In this document: in pieces, positions 35,122-42,595 of the stretch
Layout: every line of letters starts with the position of its first letter
Numbering within the stretch: position 1 is the first letter of the stretch
From: Planctomycetales bacterium 71-10
Lineage (GTDB): Bacteria; Planctomycetota; Planctomycetia; Isosphaerales; Isosphaeraceae
Assembly (NCBI GenBank): GCA_001898385.1
Contig: MKTT01000090.1
Span: 20,509-84,508 of the forward strand
Length of the DNA stretch: 64,000 bases
Direction of reading: 5' to 3'
Notes under the pieces: generated by a model
Seen by the model: only the letters and a program-made list of their open reading frames with translations
The model's database searches: none
Told to the model about the DNA's origin: nothing
Made by a program: the position numbers and the translations under genes

Positions 35122-37518
35122 GTGAAACAGCGGATTACGGCCTGGATGTTGGTCGGGCTCCTGGGTTTCGGAGGCGTCGCCCGCGGCTGGCAGGGTGCCG
35201 GGGAGACGGCTCCGGAGGACGTCGACGTCCGCCTGCTCGGGTTCGACCCCGATCGGTTGGCGAAGCTCGACGCCGCGGTCGAGGAGGCCGTGAACGGAGG
35301 CGTGGTCCCCGGCGCGGTGCTCGTGGTCGGTCGTAACGGCGTCGCCGCCTACGCCAAGGCGTTCGGCAAGAAGGCCGTCGAGCCCACGGCCGAGCCGATG
35401 ACGCTCGACACCATCTTCGACATGGCCTCGCTCACCAAGCCGATCGCCACGGCGTCGTCGGTGATGGCCCTGATCGAGGACGGCAAGGTCCGCAAGTCCG
35501 ACCCCATCGTCAAGTATTTCCCCGAGCTGGACAACCACGGCAAGGGGCGGATCACGATCGAGCACCTCCTGCGCCACCGCGCCGGCCTGATCCCCGACAA
35601 CTCCATCGACGACTACAAGGACGGCCCCGAGGCCGCCTGGAAGAAGATCGCCGAGTTGCAGCCGGTCGCGAAGCCCGGGTCCAAGTTCATCTACTCGGAC
35701 GTCTGCTTCATCATCCTCGGCAAGCTGGTGGAGAAGGTCTCCGGCAAGCCCCTGGACGTCTTCGCGTCCGAGCGGATCTTCAAGCCGGCCGGCATGACCG
35801 ACGCCCACTTCCGGCCCCTGGCCGGCGACCCGTCGACCTTCCCCGCCGTCGGTCGGATCGCCCCGACCGAGAAGGAAGGCGAGACGATGCTCCGCGGCGT
35901 CGTCCACGACCCGCGGTCGCGTGCTTTGGGCGGCGTGGCGGGTCACGCGGGGCTGTTCGCGACGGCCGAGGACGTGACGAAGTTCGCCGGGATGCTGCTC
36001 CGCGAAGGCGTCGGCGAGGACGGGGCCCAGGTCCTCAGCCCGCTGACGATCCGCCTGATGATCGACCCGGGAGACACGCCGGCCGGCCAGCGTCGCGGCC
36101 TGGGGTGGGACGTCGCCACCGGCTTCAGCGGGCCGCGCGGGGAACTGTTCGGGCCTTCCAGCTTCGGCCACACCGGGTTCACCGGCACCAGCATCTGGGT
36201 CGATCCGGATACCGGCGTCCATGTCGTCCTGCTGACCAGCCGGCTCCACCCGACCGGGGGCGGGTCGCCGACCTCCCTGCGTCGCGACGTCGCCACGCTG
36301 GCCGCCGCGGCGCTCGTCGAGCCGCCGATGTACGAGGAGGTCGACGAGGCCGCCCCCGCCGACGCCGTCGCCGCGGCCCCGCCGGTGAAGTGCGGGATCG
36401 ACGTCCTCGCCGCCCGCGGGTTCGACATCTTGAAAGGGAAGCGGGTCGGCCTGGTCACGAACCACACCGGCCGCTCGGCCGACGGCCGTTCCACCATCGA
36501 CGTCCTCTTCGCCGCCCCCGGCGTCAAGCTCGTCAAGCTGTTCAGCCCCGAGCACGGCCTCCGCGGGATCCTCGACCACGAGAAGGTCGCCGGCGGCACC
36601 GACGAGAAGACGGGCCTCCCCATCATCAGCCTGTACGAAGGGAAGAAGCGGAAGCCGCAGGCCGAGGACATCGCCGACCTCGACGTGCTGGTGTACGACA
36701 TCCAGGACGTCGGCGTCCGCTACTACACCTACATCTCCACCCTCGGGCTGATGCTCGAAGCCGCGAAGGAGAACGGCAAGAAGGCGGTCGTCCTGGACCG
36801 CCCCAACCCCATTGGCGGCGTCGCGTTCGGCGGGCCGGTGCGGGACGAGATGGAGGGGACCTTCGTCGCTTACCACGCCATCCCGATCCGCCACGGCATG
36901 ACCGTCGGCGAACTGGCGAAGTTCTACAACGCGGAGCGCAAGATCGAGGCCGACCTGGAGGTCGTCGCCTGCGAGAACTGGACCCGCGGCATGCTCTACG
37001 ACGCCACCGGGCTCCTGTGGGTGAACCAGTCGCCCAACATGCGGAGCCTGACGGAGGCGCTGCTGTATCCGGGCGTCGGCTGGATGGAGGGGACGAACCT
37101 GGCCACCGGCCGCGGCACCGACACCCCCTTCGAACGCGTCGGGGCACCCTGGATCAAGCCCGTCGAGTGGGCACGGACGCTCAACGCGATGCGTCTCCCC
37201 GGCGTCAGCTTCTCGGCCGTGGAGTTCACCCCGACCGAGCGCCAGCACAAGGGCGAGAAGTGCGGCGGCGTCTACATCCAGATCACCGACCGCGACGCCT
37301 TCGACCCGATCAAGATGGGCCTCGGCCTCGCGCTTTCGCTCCGCCGCGACTACAAGGACGAGTGGAAGCCCGAGAGGATGCCCACCCTCCTGACCAGTCA
37401 GTCCACCTACCAGGCCATCCTGGACCTCAAGAGCCCCGACCAGATCGAGGCCCTGTGGGTCCAGGGCCTCGCCGACTTCGAGGCCGTCCGGGACAAGTAC
37501 CTGATCTATCCCGAATGA
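35122..37518 (+). CDS. Serine beta-lactamase-like hydrolase fused to DUF1343 (NamZ) exo-muramidase
   Basis: A 798-residue exported protein from a GTG start with a signal peptide (MKQRITAWMLVGLLGFGGVARG). Residues about 40-400 are a class C beta-lactamase/DD-peptidase-like serine hydrolase: Ser103-x-x-Lys106 in SLTK, Tyr191 in YSD, and a GHTGFTGTS strand as the third motif. From Cys424 to the end is DUF1343, the family of NamZ exo-beta-N-acetylmuramidases (GH171): RVGLVTNHTG, LFSPEHGLRG, VYDIQDVGVRYYTY, VVLDRPNPIGG and SLTEALLYPGVG are all present. Inference: one periplasmic enzyme with peptide-side and glycan-side activity on peptidoglycan or its turnover fragments. TAGAAT at 35044-35049 is a -10 candidate. 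A strong hairpin follows the stop. Confidence 0.92.
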   Translation: MKQRITAWMLVGLLGFGGVARGWQGAGETAPEDVDVRLLGFDPDRLAKLDAAVEEAVNGGVVPGAVLVVGRNGVAAYAKAFGKKAVEPTAEPMTLDTIFDMASLTKPIATASSVMALIEDGKVRKSDPIVKYFPELDNHGKGRITIEHLLRHRAGLIPDNSIDDYKDGPEAAWKKIAELQPVAKPGSKFIYSDVCFIILGKLVEKVSGKPLDVFASERIFKPAGMTDAHFRPLAGDPSTFPAVGRIAPTEKEGETMLRGVVHDPRSRALGGVAGHAGLFATAEDVTKFAGMLLREGVGEDGAQVLSPLTIRLMIDPGDTPAGQRRGLGWDVATGFSGPRGELFGPSSFGHTGFTGTSIWVDPDTGVHVVLLTSRLHPTGGGSPTSLRRDVATLAAAALVEPPMYEEVDEAAPADAVAAAPPVKCGIDVLAARGFDILKGKRVGLVTNHTGRSADGRSTIDVLFAAPGVKLVKLFSPEHGLRGILDHEKVAGGTDEKTGLPIISLYEGKKRKPQAEDIADLDVLVYDIQDVGVRYYTYISTLGLMLEAAKENGKKAVVLDRPNPIGGVAFGGPVRDEMEGTFVAYHAIPIRHGMTVGELAKFYNAERKIEADLEVVACENWTRGMLYDATGLLWVNQSPNMRSLTEALLYPGVGWMEGTNLATGRGTDTPFERVGAPWIKPVEWARTLNAMRLPGVSFSAVEFTPTERQHKGEKCGGVYIQITDRDAFDPIKMGLGLALSLRRDYKDEWKPERMPTLLTSQSTYQAILDLKSPDQIEALWVQGLADFEAVRDKYLIYPE

Positions 37519-37528
37519 GTCGCGCGAC

Positions 37529-37560
37529 GTCGGCCCCTCCTCTCGCGACGAGGGGCCGAC
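37529..37560 (+). terminator. Hairpin after the hydrolase-NamZ gene
   Basis: Perfect 11-base stem GTCGGCCCCTC (37529-37539) with its complement at 37550-37560 and a 10-base loop, 11 bases after the stop codon. Confidence 0.65.
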
Positions 37561-37800
37561 GCGATGCGGCGATTTTGGCTCCGTTCGGGGGAAGCACGCT
37601 TCCCTTGGATCGGGCGTAAATGATTTACTGAATTCAATTTGAGTGCGACGAAGTCTTGGCTTCGATCGTCGTTTTCGAAGTGTCGCCGACGGAACCCCGG
37701 GCCTCCGATCCTCGGGGTCGAAGGCGAGTTAGGCCAGGACTTTTCGAGAGTCCTCGCTAATGACCACCGGCCTGTCGACGGAAGGCTTGTTGGGAGGGAG

Positions 37801-37866
37801 GTCCGGGCGGCCCGCCCGGACGTCTCCATTCCGGAGGCCGCCTACGTCCGGGCGGGCCGCCCGGAC
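37801..37866. repeat. Inverted pair of 21-base GC-rich units
   Basis: The unit at 37801-37821 (GTCCGGGCGG..GCCCGGAC) is the exact reverse complement of the unit at 37846-37866; 24 bases separate them. Each unit is itself nearly palindromic. This looks like an intergenic REP/BIME-type element rather than a terminator, since it is about 280 bases past the nearest gene. Confidence 0.7.
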
Positions 37867-38180
37867 CACCGTTCGGGGACCCTCGGCGGCCCGGTGCTGG
37901 GATCCGACGTAATGCCGCGTCCACCGACCAGTTGAGCCGCGCCTCGGTGGTGACTGGCGAGGACTGTCGGACTTTTCGACTCGGAATTCCGGTGGACGGG
38001 AGAAGACTCGACGTCTCCGCGGCGGAAGCGGGGACGATTGGCTGGCGGGGCGGTTCACCCCTCGAATCAAGCCTCGCGAGTTGTCAAAGATCCTCCGCTC
38101 GCGAGTATGGTCCGCATCCGGGCCGTGCGGATTTCAGGATTCGGAAAAGATCCCGGCCCTCCAGGATTATGGGGCGGATA

Positions 38181-38222
38181 TCCTGACGGCCTTCCCCCCG
38201 CGAGCGGGGAAGGCGGTCAGGA
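38181..38222. repeat. Long hairpin, 17-base stem
   Basis: TCCTGACGGCCTTCCCC (38181-38197) pairs with 38206-38222 with one mismatch across an 8-base loop. It is not next to a stop codon and no T-run follows, so its role as repeat or transcription stop is unclear. Confidence 0.55.
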
Positions 38223-38280
38223 TGGCACCCTCGACCCCGACGCGATTCGCCAAAATCCAAAGGCACACCCACCCGCAATC

Positions 38281-38334
38281 GCGCACCTCCCGGATTTGGG
38301 ATCAGGATGAATGATCCCGCGCCGGGAGGTGCGC
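38281..38334 (-). terminator. Two-part hairpin downstream of the Rad52-family gene
   Basis: Outer stem GCGCACCTCCCGG (38281-38293) pairs perfectly with 38322-38334. An inner stem GGGATCA (38298-38304) pairs with TGATCCC (38312-38318). It begins about 26 bases past the minus-strand stop codon at 38360. Confidence 0.65.
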
Positions 38335-38359
38335 CCTTTCGACCCGCGGGCGGGCGGCC

Positions 38360-39148
38360 TCAGCGGCGACCGCCCGAGCCGGCGAGGGCGGCACCCTCGG
38401 ACTTCAGGGTGGTGAGGAGGCGGAGGGCTTCGGTGTGGCCCTGGTCCACCTGCTCGCCGCTCCACTGGACCATCCGGGGCGGGAAGTGGTGGTCCTTGCC
38501 CCAATCGGTCAGGGTGCGCAGGAGGTCGACGCCGAGCTTCTCGTCGCGTTCCTTGATCCAGGCGAAGAGGGCCTTGCCCGACTTCGGCGGAGCGCCAGGG
38601 CCCGCGTTCGACCCGGCGGCCGTCCGCGAGGGCTGGAGCGTCTCGACTTCAACGTCCCCGGCCGGCTCGGCGATCGCGGCGACGGGGGCCGTCGGCTGCG
38701 GGGCGGGGGCGGGGTGGCCGTTGGGCGCCGCCTGCTGCTCGCGCTGCTCGCGACGGGAGCGGATCAGGGCCTCCCGGATCGAGGGGGGGACGCCGTCGCC
38801 GTAGAGGTAGCGGGCCACCCCATACTTGACGGCCGCGCGCTTGAAGGCGTCGGAGAAGCCGGTCTTCTCGTAGTCGCTGGTGTCGGCCGTGGTGGTGAAG
38901 CCGCCGGCGTCGCTCTTGGTCACGGTCGAGCCGTCCGGGAGCCGGACCGTCAGCTTGCAGATGACGGCGTTCTCCATCGGCGTGTACTCGTCCCACCAGT
39001 TCTCGGGGCCGAGCACCTCGTCGAGGCGGTTCATGACGGTGCGGGCGGTCACATATTGCAGGTCGCGGCCGGCCTGGTTGCGGGTCCGCACCTCGTCGGC
39101 CGCGAACGGGGCGGCGAGCGCCGCGAAGATCGAGATGTGCTGGGACAT
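38360..39148 (-). CDS. Rad52/Rad22-family single-strand annealing protein
   Basis: A 262-residue protein. Residues 15-120 match the Rad52/Rad22 annealing domain: DLQYVTARTVMNRLDEVLGP, ENWWDEY, the beta hairpin CKLTVRLPDGSTVTKSDAGG, and the hallmark SDAFKRAAVKYGVARYLYG (99-117). A Pro/Ala-rich linker follows, then a helical C-terminal part (about 190-262) without a recognised domain. Rad52 proteins anneal complementary single strands in recombination and repair; bacterial copies are often phage-borne, but no phage genes are near. It has a near-consensus promoter overlapped by a palindrome (39256-39269) and a strong terminator, so it is a single-gene unit that may be repressor-controlled. Confidence 0.87.
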   Translation of the reverse strand: MSQHISIFAALAAPFAADEVRTRNQAGRDLQYVTARTVMNRLDEVLGPENWWDEYTPMENAVICKLTVRLPDGSTVTKSDAGGFTTTADTSDYEKTGFSDAFKRAAVKYGVARYLYGDGVPPSIREALIRSRREQREQQAAPNGHPAPAPQPTAPVAAIAEPAGDVEVETLQPSRTAAGSNAGPGAPPKSGKALFAWIKERDEKLGVDLLRTLTDWGKDHHFPPRMVQWSGEQVDQGHTEALRLLTTLKSEGAALAGSGGRR

Positions 39149-39255
39149 GGGCGTGATCCCCTGAGGTCCTGGGTCCGCGACGATGTCGAGCGCCCTTCAT
39201 CCTGAGGCCGGGCGATTGGAGCGACCATCCTTCTCGGCTCGATCGTCATTTCCCT

Positions 39256-39269
39256 TACACTCGATTGTA
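39256..39269. promoter_or_regulatory. Palindromic operator candidate of the Rad52-family gene
   Basis: On the minus strand TACAATCGAGTGTA, of the form TACA-N-TCGA-N-TGTA. Its first six bases are the -10 box of the promoter below. A second copy differing at two of 14 positions lies at 40651-40664 with the same position on another promoter. Confidence 0.6.
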
Positions 39270-39291
39270 TAGTGTTCCTGCGTTCAGTCAA
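39264..39291 (-). promoter_or_regulatory. Sigma70-type promoter of the Rad52-family gene
   Basis: Minus strand TTGACT (39291-39286), a 16-base spacer, then TACAAT (39269-39264): five of six consensus bases in each box, the best promoter seen in the window. The leader to the ATG at 39148 would be about 110 bases. Confidence 0.7.
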
Positions 39292-39372
39292 TGGCCGGGG
39301 CGAAAAAAAGGCCGCCCCTCCGGGCCGTGGGGCGGGAGGGGCGGCTTCGATGAGGCTGGGGCTCGTCGTCGA

Positions 39373-39669
39373 TCAGCAGCGGGCCGGGATGGCGGCCGTG
39401 GGGGTCGAGGCGAGCTGGGCGGGGGCCGTCGCGAGGGCCGAGGGGGTCGGCGCGGCGGACGAGACGGACACCTTCCATTCGTACTTCATGAGCAGCAGCG
39501 CCATCAGGATGCACGAGATGACGACGGCCGCCAGGGAGATGCCCAGGAGGGCGACGTAGATGTCGCTCTTGGCGGCGGGGACGAGGACGCCGCGGGCCCC
39601 GCGGGGGGCGGCGGCGGCCCGCGACGCGCCGGAGGGATTAGAGCCGCGGCCGGATCGTAGACGAGACAA
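39373..39669 (-). CDS. Small single-pass membrane protein, unknown
   Basis: A 98-residue protein with a basic, Ser/Ala-rich N-terminal part (1-34), one strong membrane helix YVALLGISLAAVVISCILMALLLM (about 38-61) and an Ala/Pro/Thr-rich tail that ends in Cys. It starts with TTG at 39669, preceded by AGGAGGG at a suitable distance; no ATG fits. The start lies inside the last 32 bases of the upstream coiled-coil gene, so the two are translationally coupled and probably act together in the membrane. I recognise no family. Confidence 0.6.
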   Translation of the reverse strand: MSRLRSGRGSNPSGASRAAAAPRGARGVLVPAAKSDIYVALLGISLAAVVISCILMALLLMKYEWKVSVSSAAPTPSALATAPAQLASTPTAAIPARC

Positions 39670-40498
39670 TGTCGCCCTCCTGTATCTTCTTGCCCTGGTA
39701 GGTGTTGCCGATCACTTGAAGGACGGCCTGGTTGGGCTCGACCGAGATGACCTTGGCCTTGCCGAGATACTCGCCGCGACCGGGGGTGGTCCGCATGATG
39801 TACAGCTCGTGGCCGACGACCAGGCCGTCGTTCGACCCGATGGTGATCTCGAACTTGCGGTTGTTGGCGTCGATCCGCTTGGCCTCGCCGACGACCGGCG
39901 GGGGGCTCTCGATGCCGGTGATCTGGGTGATGTCGTCCGACAGCCCGTTGGACCGCAGGAGGGTCGAATACTTGGCGACCCGCTCCTTGAGGTCGGTGTT
40001 GTTCTTGGTGGCCGACTCCAGGGCCCGCTCCATCTCGCGGATCTTGTCGTTCAGCTCGGCGACGTGGAGCTTGAACTCGTTCGCCTGGGCCTCGACGGCC
40101 GACTTCTGCTCGCGGAGCTGGAGGGTCTCCTTGCGGTTGGCCTCCGCCTCGTCGAGCGCCGTCTTGGCGCTCTGCTGGGCCGTCGCCACCTGCCCCGACG
40201 CCGTGGTGATCTGCTGCTGGGCCGTCTGGTTCTGCTGCTCGACGGCCGCGACCTTGTCGCCGAGCTGCTTCGCCTGCTGCTCGTAGTTGGCCTTCTGGGT
40301 GTCGAGGTCCTTCTGGGCGGCGGCGGTGTTGGCCTCCGCGTCGCGGAGCTTGGAGGTCAGGTCGTTGACCTTCTTCTTCTCGACCTCCGTCGCGGCCTTC
40401 CAGTTCTTCGAGGTCGTGAAGACCACCGAAGAGACCGCGCTCAATATGAGCGAGAAGGCCATGATGAAGAGGACGAGGATCTTTCCGACGGTAGTCAT
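39638..40498 (-). CDS. Membrane-anchored coiled-coil protein with C-terminal beta domain
   Basis: A 286-residue protein: an N-terminal membrane helix (ILVLFIMAFSLILSAVSSVVF, about 7-27), a very long Gln/Ala-rich coiled coil (about 35-205, for example QNQTAQQQITTASGQVATAQ) and a C-terminal beta domain (about 215-286; ITIGSNDGLVVGHELYIMR, VISVEPNQAVLQVIG). The layout recalls MreC- or FlgT-C-like envelope proteins but I do not assign it to them. It probably spans the periplasm. Its promoter overlaps a palindrome shared with the Rad52-family gene. The small membrane-protein gene overlaps its 3' end. The ATG at 40498 has an AGGATGGG-type site. Confidence 0.75.
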   Translation of the reverse strand: MTTVGKILVLFIMAFSLILSAVSSVVFTTSKNWKAATEVEKKKVNDLTSKLRDAEANTAAAQKDLDTQKANYEQQAKQLGDKVAAVEQQNQTAQQQITTASGQVATAQQSAKTALDEAEANRKETLQLREQKSAVEAQANEFKLHVAELNDKIREMERALESATKNNTDLKERVAKYSTLLRSNGLSDDITQITGIESPPPVVGEAKRIDANNRKFEITIGSNDGLVVGHELYIMRTTPGRGEYLGKAKVISVEPNQAVLQVIGNTYQGKKIQEGDIVSSTIRPRL

Positions 40499-40650
40499 GG
40501 TCCCATCCTACCATTCAAAGTAAGACGGCCGGCCAACCACCCGCGCGACGTATCCGCCGTGCGTCCGAGACGGGATCGGGCTTGGACCGTGGTAATCCCT
40601 GGAGATATGGCGGGACCCCCCGACGACGCCGGGCCGTGGGGGCACTTCCC

Positions 40651-40664
40651 TACATTCGAATGTA
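40651..40664. promoter_or_regulatory. Palindromic operator candidate of the coiled-coil gene
   Basis: Perfect 14-base palindrome TACATTCGAATGTA. It overlaps the -10 box of the promoter at 40659-40688 exactly as the related palindrome at 39256-39269 does for the Rad52-family gene. Confidence 0.6.
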
Positions 40665-40688
40665 ACGCCGCGTCGCCCGCGACGACAA
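40659..40688 (-). promoter_or_regulatory. Putative sigma70-type promoter of the coiled-coil gene
   Basis: Minus strand TTGTCG (40688-40683), an 18-base spacer, then TACATT (40664-40659). The leader to the ATG at 40498 would be about 150 bases. Confidence 0.5.
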
Positions 40689-40828
40689 GGGCCGCTCATG
40701 CCGCAACACGAGAAAGCCACACGAGAACCAGTCCCGCGTCCGTCGGCGCAACTTGCCCAAAATCTAACCCACGACCGGGGGGAAGGCAAGCGGCGCAAAG
40801 TGGAGATGGAGGTCGAACGGGCGAATCT

Positions 40829-42550
40829 TCAGGCGACCCGCGGGGCGGCCGGCCGGATCTTCCGATAAATCAGCCCCGTCGGCACGATCCCGATGCACAC
40901 CGCGAGGCACGAGAGGCCCAGCCAGTCGCCCCAGGAGGAGTAGGGGCCGGTGCGGGGATCCAGGGGGATCGTCGCCTGGAGGACGCCTTCGGTCAGTCGG
41001 GGCAGGACTTCGAGGATCCGGCCGTCGCCGTCGATCACGGCGGAGATCCCGGTGTTCACCGCCCGCGCCAGGGGGGCGCGGTTCTCGATGCAGCGGAAGA
41101 CGCTGACGGCCAGGTGCATGTCCAACTCGGCCGAGCCGTGGAACCAGCCGTCGTTGGAGCTGTCGATCAGGACGTCGGGCTGGCGGCCGTCGGGGGTCTC
41201 GGCGAAGAAGCGCCGGATGAGGTGGGGGACGGTGTCCTCGAAGCAGATCCCCACCGCGATCCGACGATCGCCGAGGTCGAGCGTGTTCGCCTCCCGGCCG
41301 AAGGCGAGGGTCGGGATGTGGCCGTCGCTGTAGGGGGTGAAGACCATCAGCCAGGGGAAGAGTTCGACCAGCGGGATGTACTCGCCGAACGGGACGAGCT
41401 GGATCTTGCGATAGACCTGGGCCTCGGCCGCCTTCGGGGTGAAGAGGACGGCCGCGTTGTACTTGCTGTAGCCCTCGGGCGTGTGGGTATACCGCAAGGC
41501 CCCCACCAGCATCGCGGACCCTAGCGAATCGGCCATGGCGTGGAGGTAATGATCGATATCGTTCCGACGTTCGCGCCACCAGTCGACGCCGATGCCGTCG
41601 CCGACCTGCTCCAGTTGACGGCGGAGGGCGTCGACCGGCGTCGCGGGGTCGATCTCGATGGTGCCGAAGGGGTACGAGGTCTCGGGCCAGACGACGAGGT
41701 CGGGCTTCGGGTCATGTCCGGCCGCCTTGACCGCGAGCGACTCCAACTTGGAGAGGATGGCGTGCGGGTCGCCGCCCATCTTGTAAGCCTGCTTGAAGTT
41801 CGTCTGGAGCAGGGCGATCCGCGGCCCTTCCTCGAACCGGGAGTCGCTCAGCCGGAACCCGCCGTAGGCGAGCGTCCCGACGACCAGGATCAGGACGTAC
41901 CCGAGCCGGATCGACTGGCGGGGCCGGAGCCTGGCACCGGTCGGGGTGCGGCGGAGGGCCGGCAGGGTGAGCAGGTCGACGACCCAGGCATTGAAGGTCG
42001 CGATCAGGAAGCTGACCCCGAGCGCCCCGGCGAAGTCGGCCACCTGGATCAACTGGAGCGCCCGATACTGGCTGTGCCCCAGGTAATACCACGGGAAGCC
42101 CGAGAGGATGAACGCCCGGACGTGCTCCAGCCCGACCCAGAGGATCGGCGCGGCGATCATTAGGGGGATATTCAGCCGGAACACGGCGAAGCGCGTCAGG
42201 GCGAGGAAGCCGGGCCACCAGAGCGAGAAGATGGAGGCCATCGCGACCCAGGCCGTCCAGGCGGTGGCGTCGGTGAGCCGGACCCACTGGAGGCTGGGGA
42301 GCCAGAACGCCAGCCCGCCCGCCCACGCCGCGAGGTAGAGCCGCCGGCCGCCGACCGGCTCGACGGCCAGCCGGAACAGGGGCGTCAGCGCGAGCCAGGC
42401 GATCCAGGCCCATTCCATCGGCGGGAACGCCGCCCATAGCGCGAGGCCCGCGACGATCGCGGCGGCGACCGGCTGGCGCGAGGCCCGCTCGCTCAGGCTG
42501 AGCCTGGGCTCGTCGTCCCGGCTCGGGGTGAGGGCGGTCTCGCTGTCCAT
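40829..42550 (-). CDS. lnt: Apolipoprotein N-acyltransferase
   Basis: A 573-residue integral membrane enzyme that adds the third acyl chain to the N-terminal Cys of lipoproteins. About seven hydrophobic helices (30-235, plus a final one near 550) flank a periplasmic nitrilase domain with the triad Glu290 (WPETSYP), Lys382 (RKIQLVPFGEY) and Cys436 (VGICFED). GFPWYYLGHSQY (151-162) matches the membrane-domain motif of the family. The N-terminal 25 residues are a soluble extension. Its presence agrees with a diderm envelope with triacylated lipoproteins. Confidence 0.95.
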   Translation of the reverse strand: MDSETALTPSRDDEPRLSLSERASRQPVAAAIVAGLALWAAFPPMEWAWIAWLALTPLFRLAVEPVGGRRLYLAAWAGGLAFWLPSLQWVRLTDATAWTAWVAMASIFSLWWPGFLALTRFAVFRLNIPLMIAAPILWVGLEHVRAFILSGFPWYYLGHSQYRALQLIQVADFAGALGVSFLIATFNAWVVDLLTLPALRRTPTGARLRPRQSIRLGYVLILVVGTLAYGGFRLSDSRFEEGPRIALLQTNFKQAYKMGGDPHAILSKLESLAVKAAGHDPKPDLVVWPETSYPFGTIEIDPATPVDALRRQLEQVGDGIGVDWWRERRNDIDHYLHAMADSLGSAMLVGALRYTHTPEGYSKYNAAVLFTPKAAEAQVYRKIQLVPFGEYIPLVELFPWLMVFTPYSDGHIPTLAFGREANTLDLGDRRIAVGICFEDTVPHLIRRFFAETPDGRQPDVLIDSSNDGWFHGSAELDMHLAVSVFRCIENRAPLARAVNTGISAVIDGDGRILEVLPRLTEGVLQATIPLDPRTGPYSSWGDWLGLSCLAVCIGIVPTGLIYRKIRPAAPRVA

Positions 42551-42595
42551 CGTCGGCGTCCTTCGGGGTTACGGGGGCTTCGCACGCCGCGTACC

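Larger units (their letters stand above)
37519..38359. other. 841-base gene-free region with inverted repeats
   Basis: No open frame here has convincing coding character. It contains a hairpin terminator (37529-37560), a pair of mutually reverse-complementary 21-base units (37801-37821 and 37846-37866), a 17-base stem hairpin (38181-38222) and the terminator of the Rad52-family gene (38281-38334). The stretch 37619-37700 and parts after 38080 are AT-richer than the genes around them. Confidence 0.6.
40499..40828. other. Intergenic region between lnt and the coiled-coil gene
   Basis: 330 bases with no convincing gene. It holds the promoter and palindrome at 40651-40688 that read toward the coiled-coil gene. 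The remainder shows no clear hairpin. Confidence 0.5.

Noticed and set aside
37639..37935. Possible small gene in the gap after the NamZ fusion
   Set aside because: No ribosome-binding site or hydrophobic/structured character; its VRAARPDV-like translation comes from the inverted repeat units.
37519..38359. CRISPR array in the repeat-rich gap
   Set aside because: The repeats are inverted, only two units long and without regular spacers; no cas gene is present.
38360..39148. Prophage remnant around the Rad52-family gene
   Set aside because: No integrase, terminase, capsid or attachment-site repeat nearby; neighbours are lnt and envelope genes.
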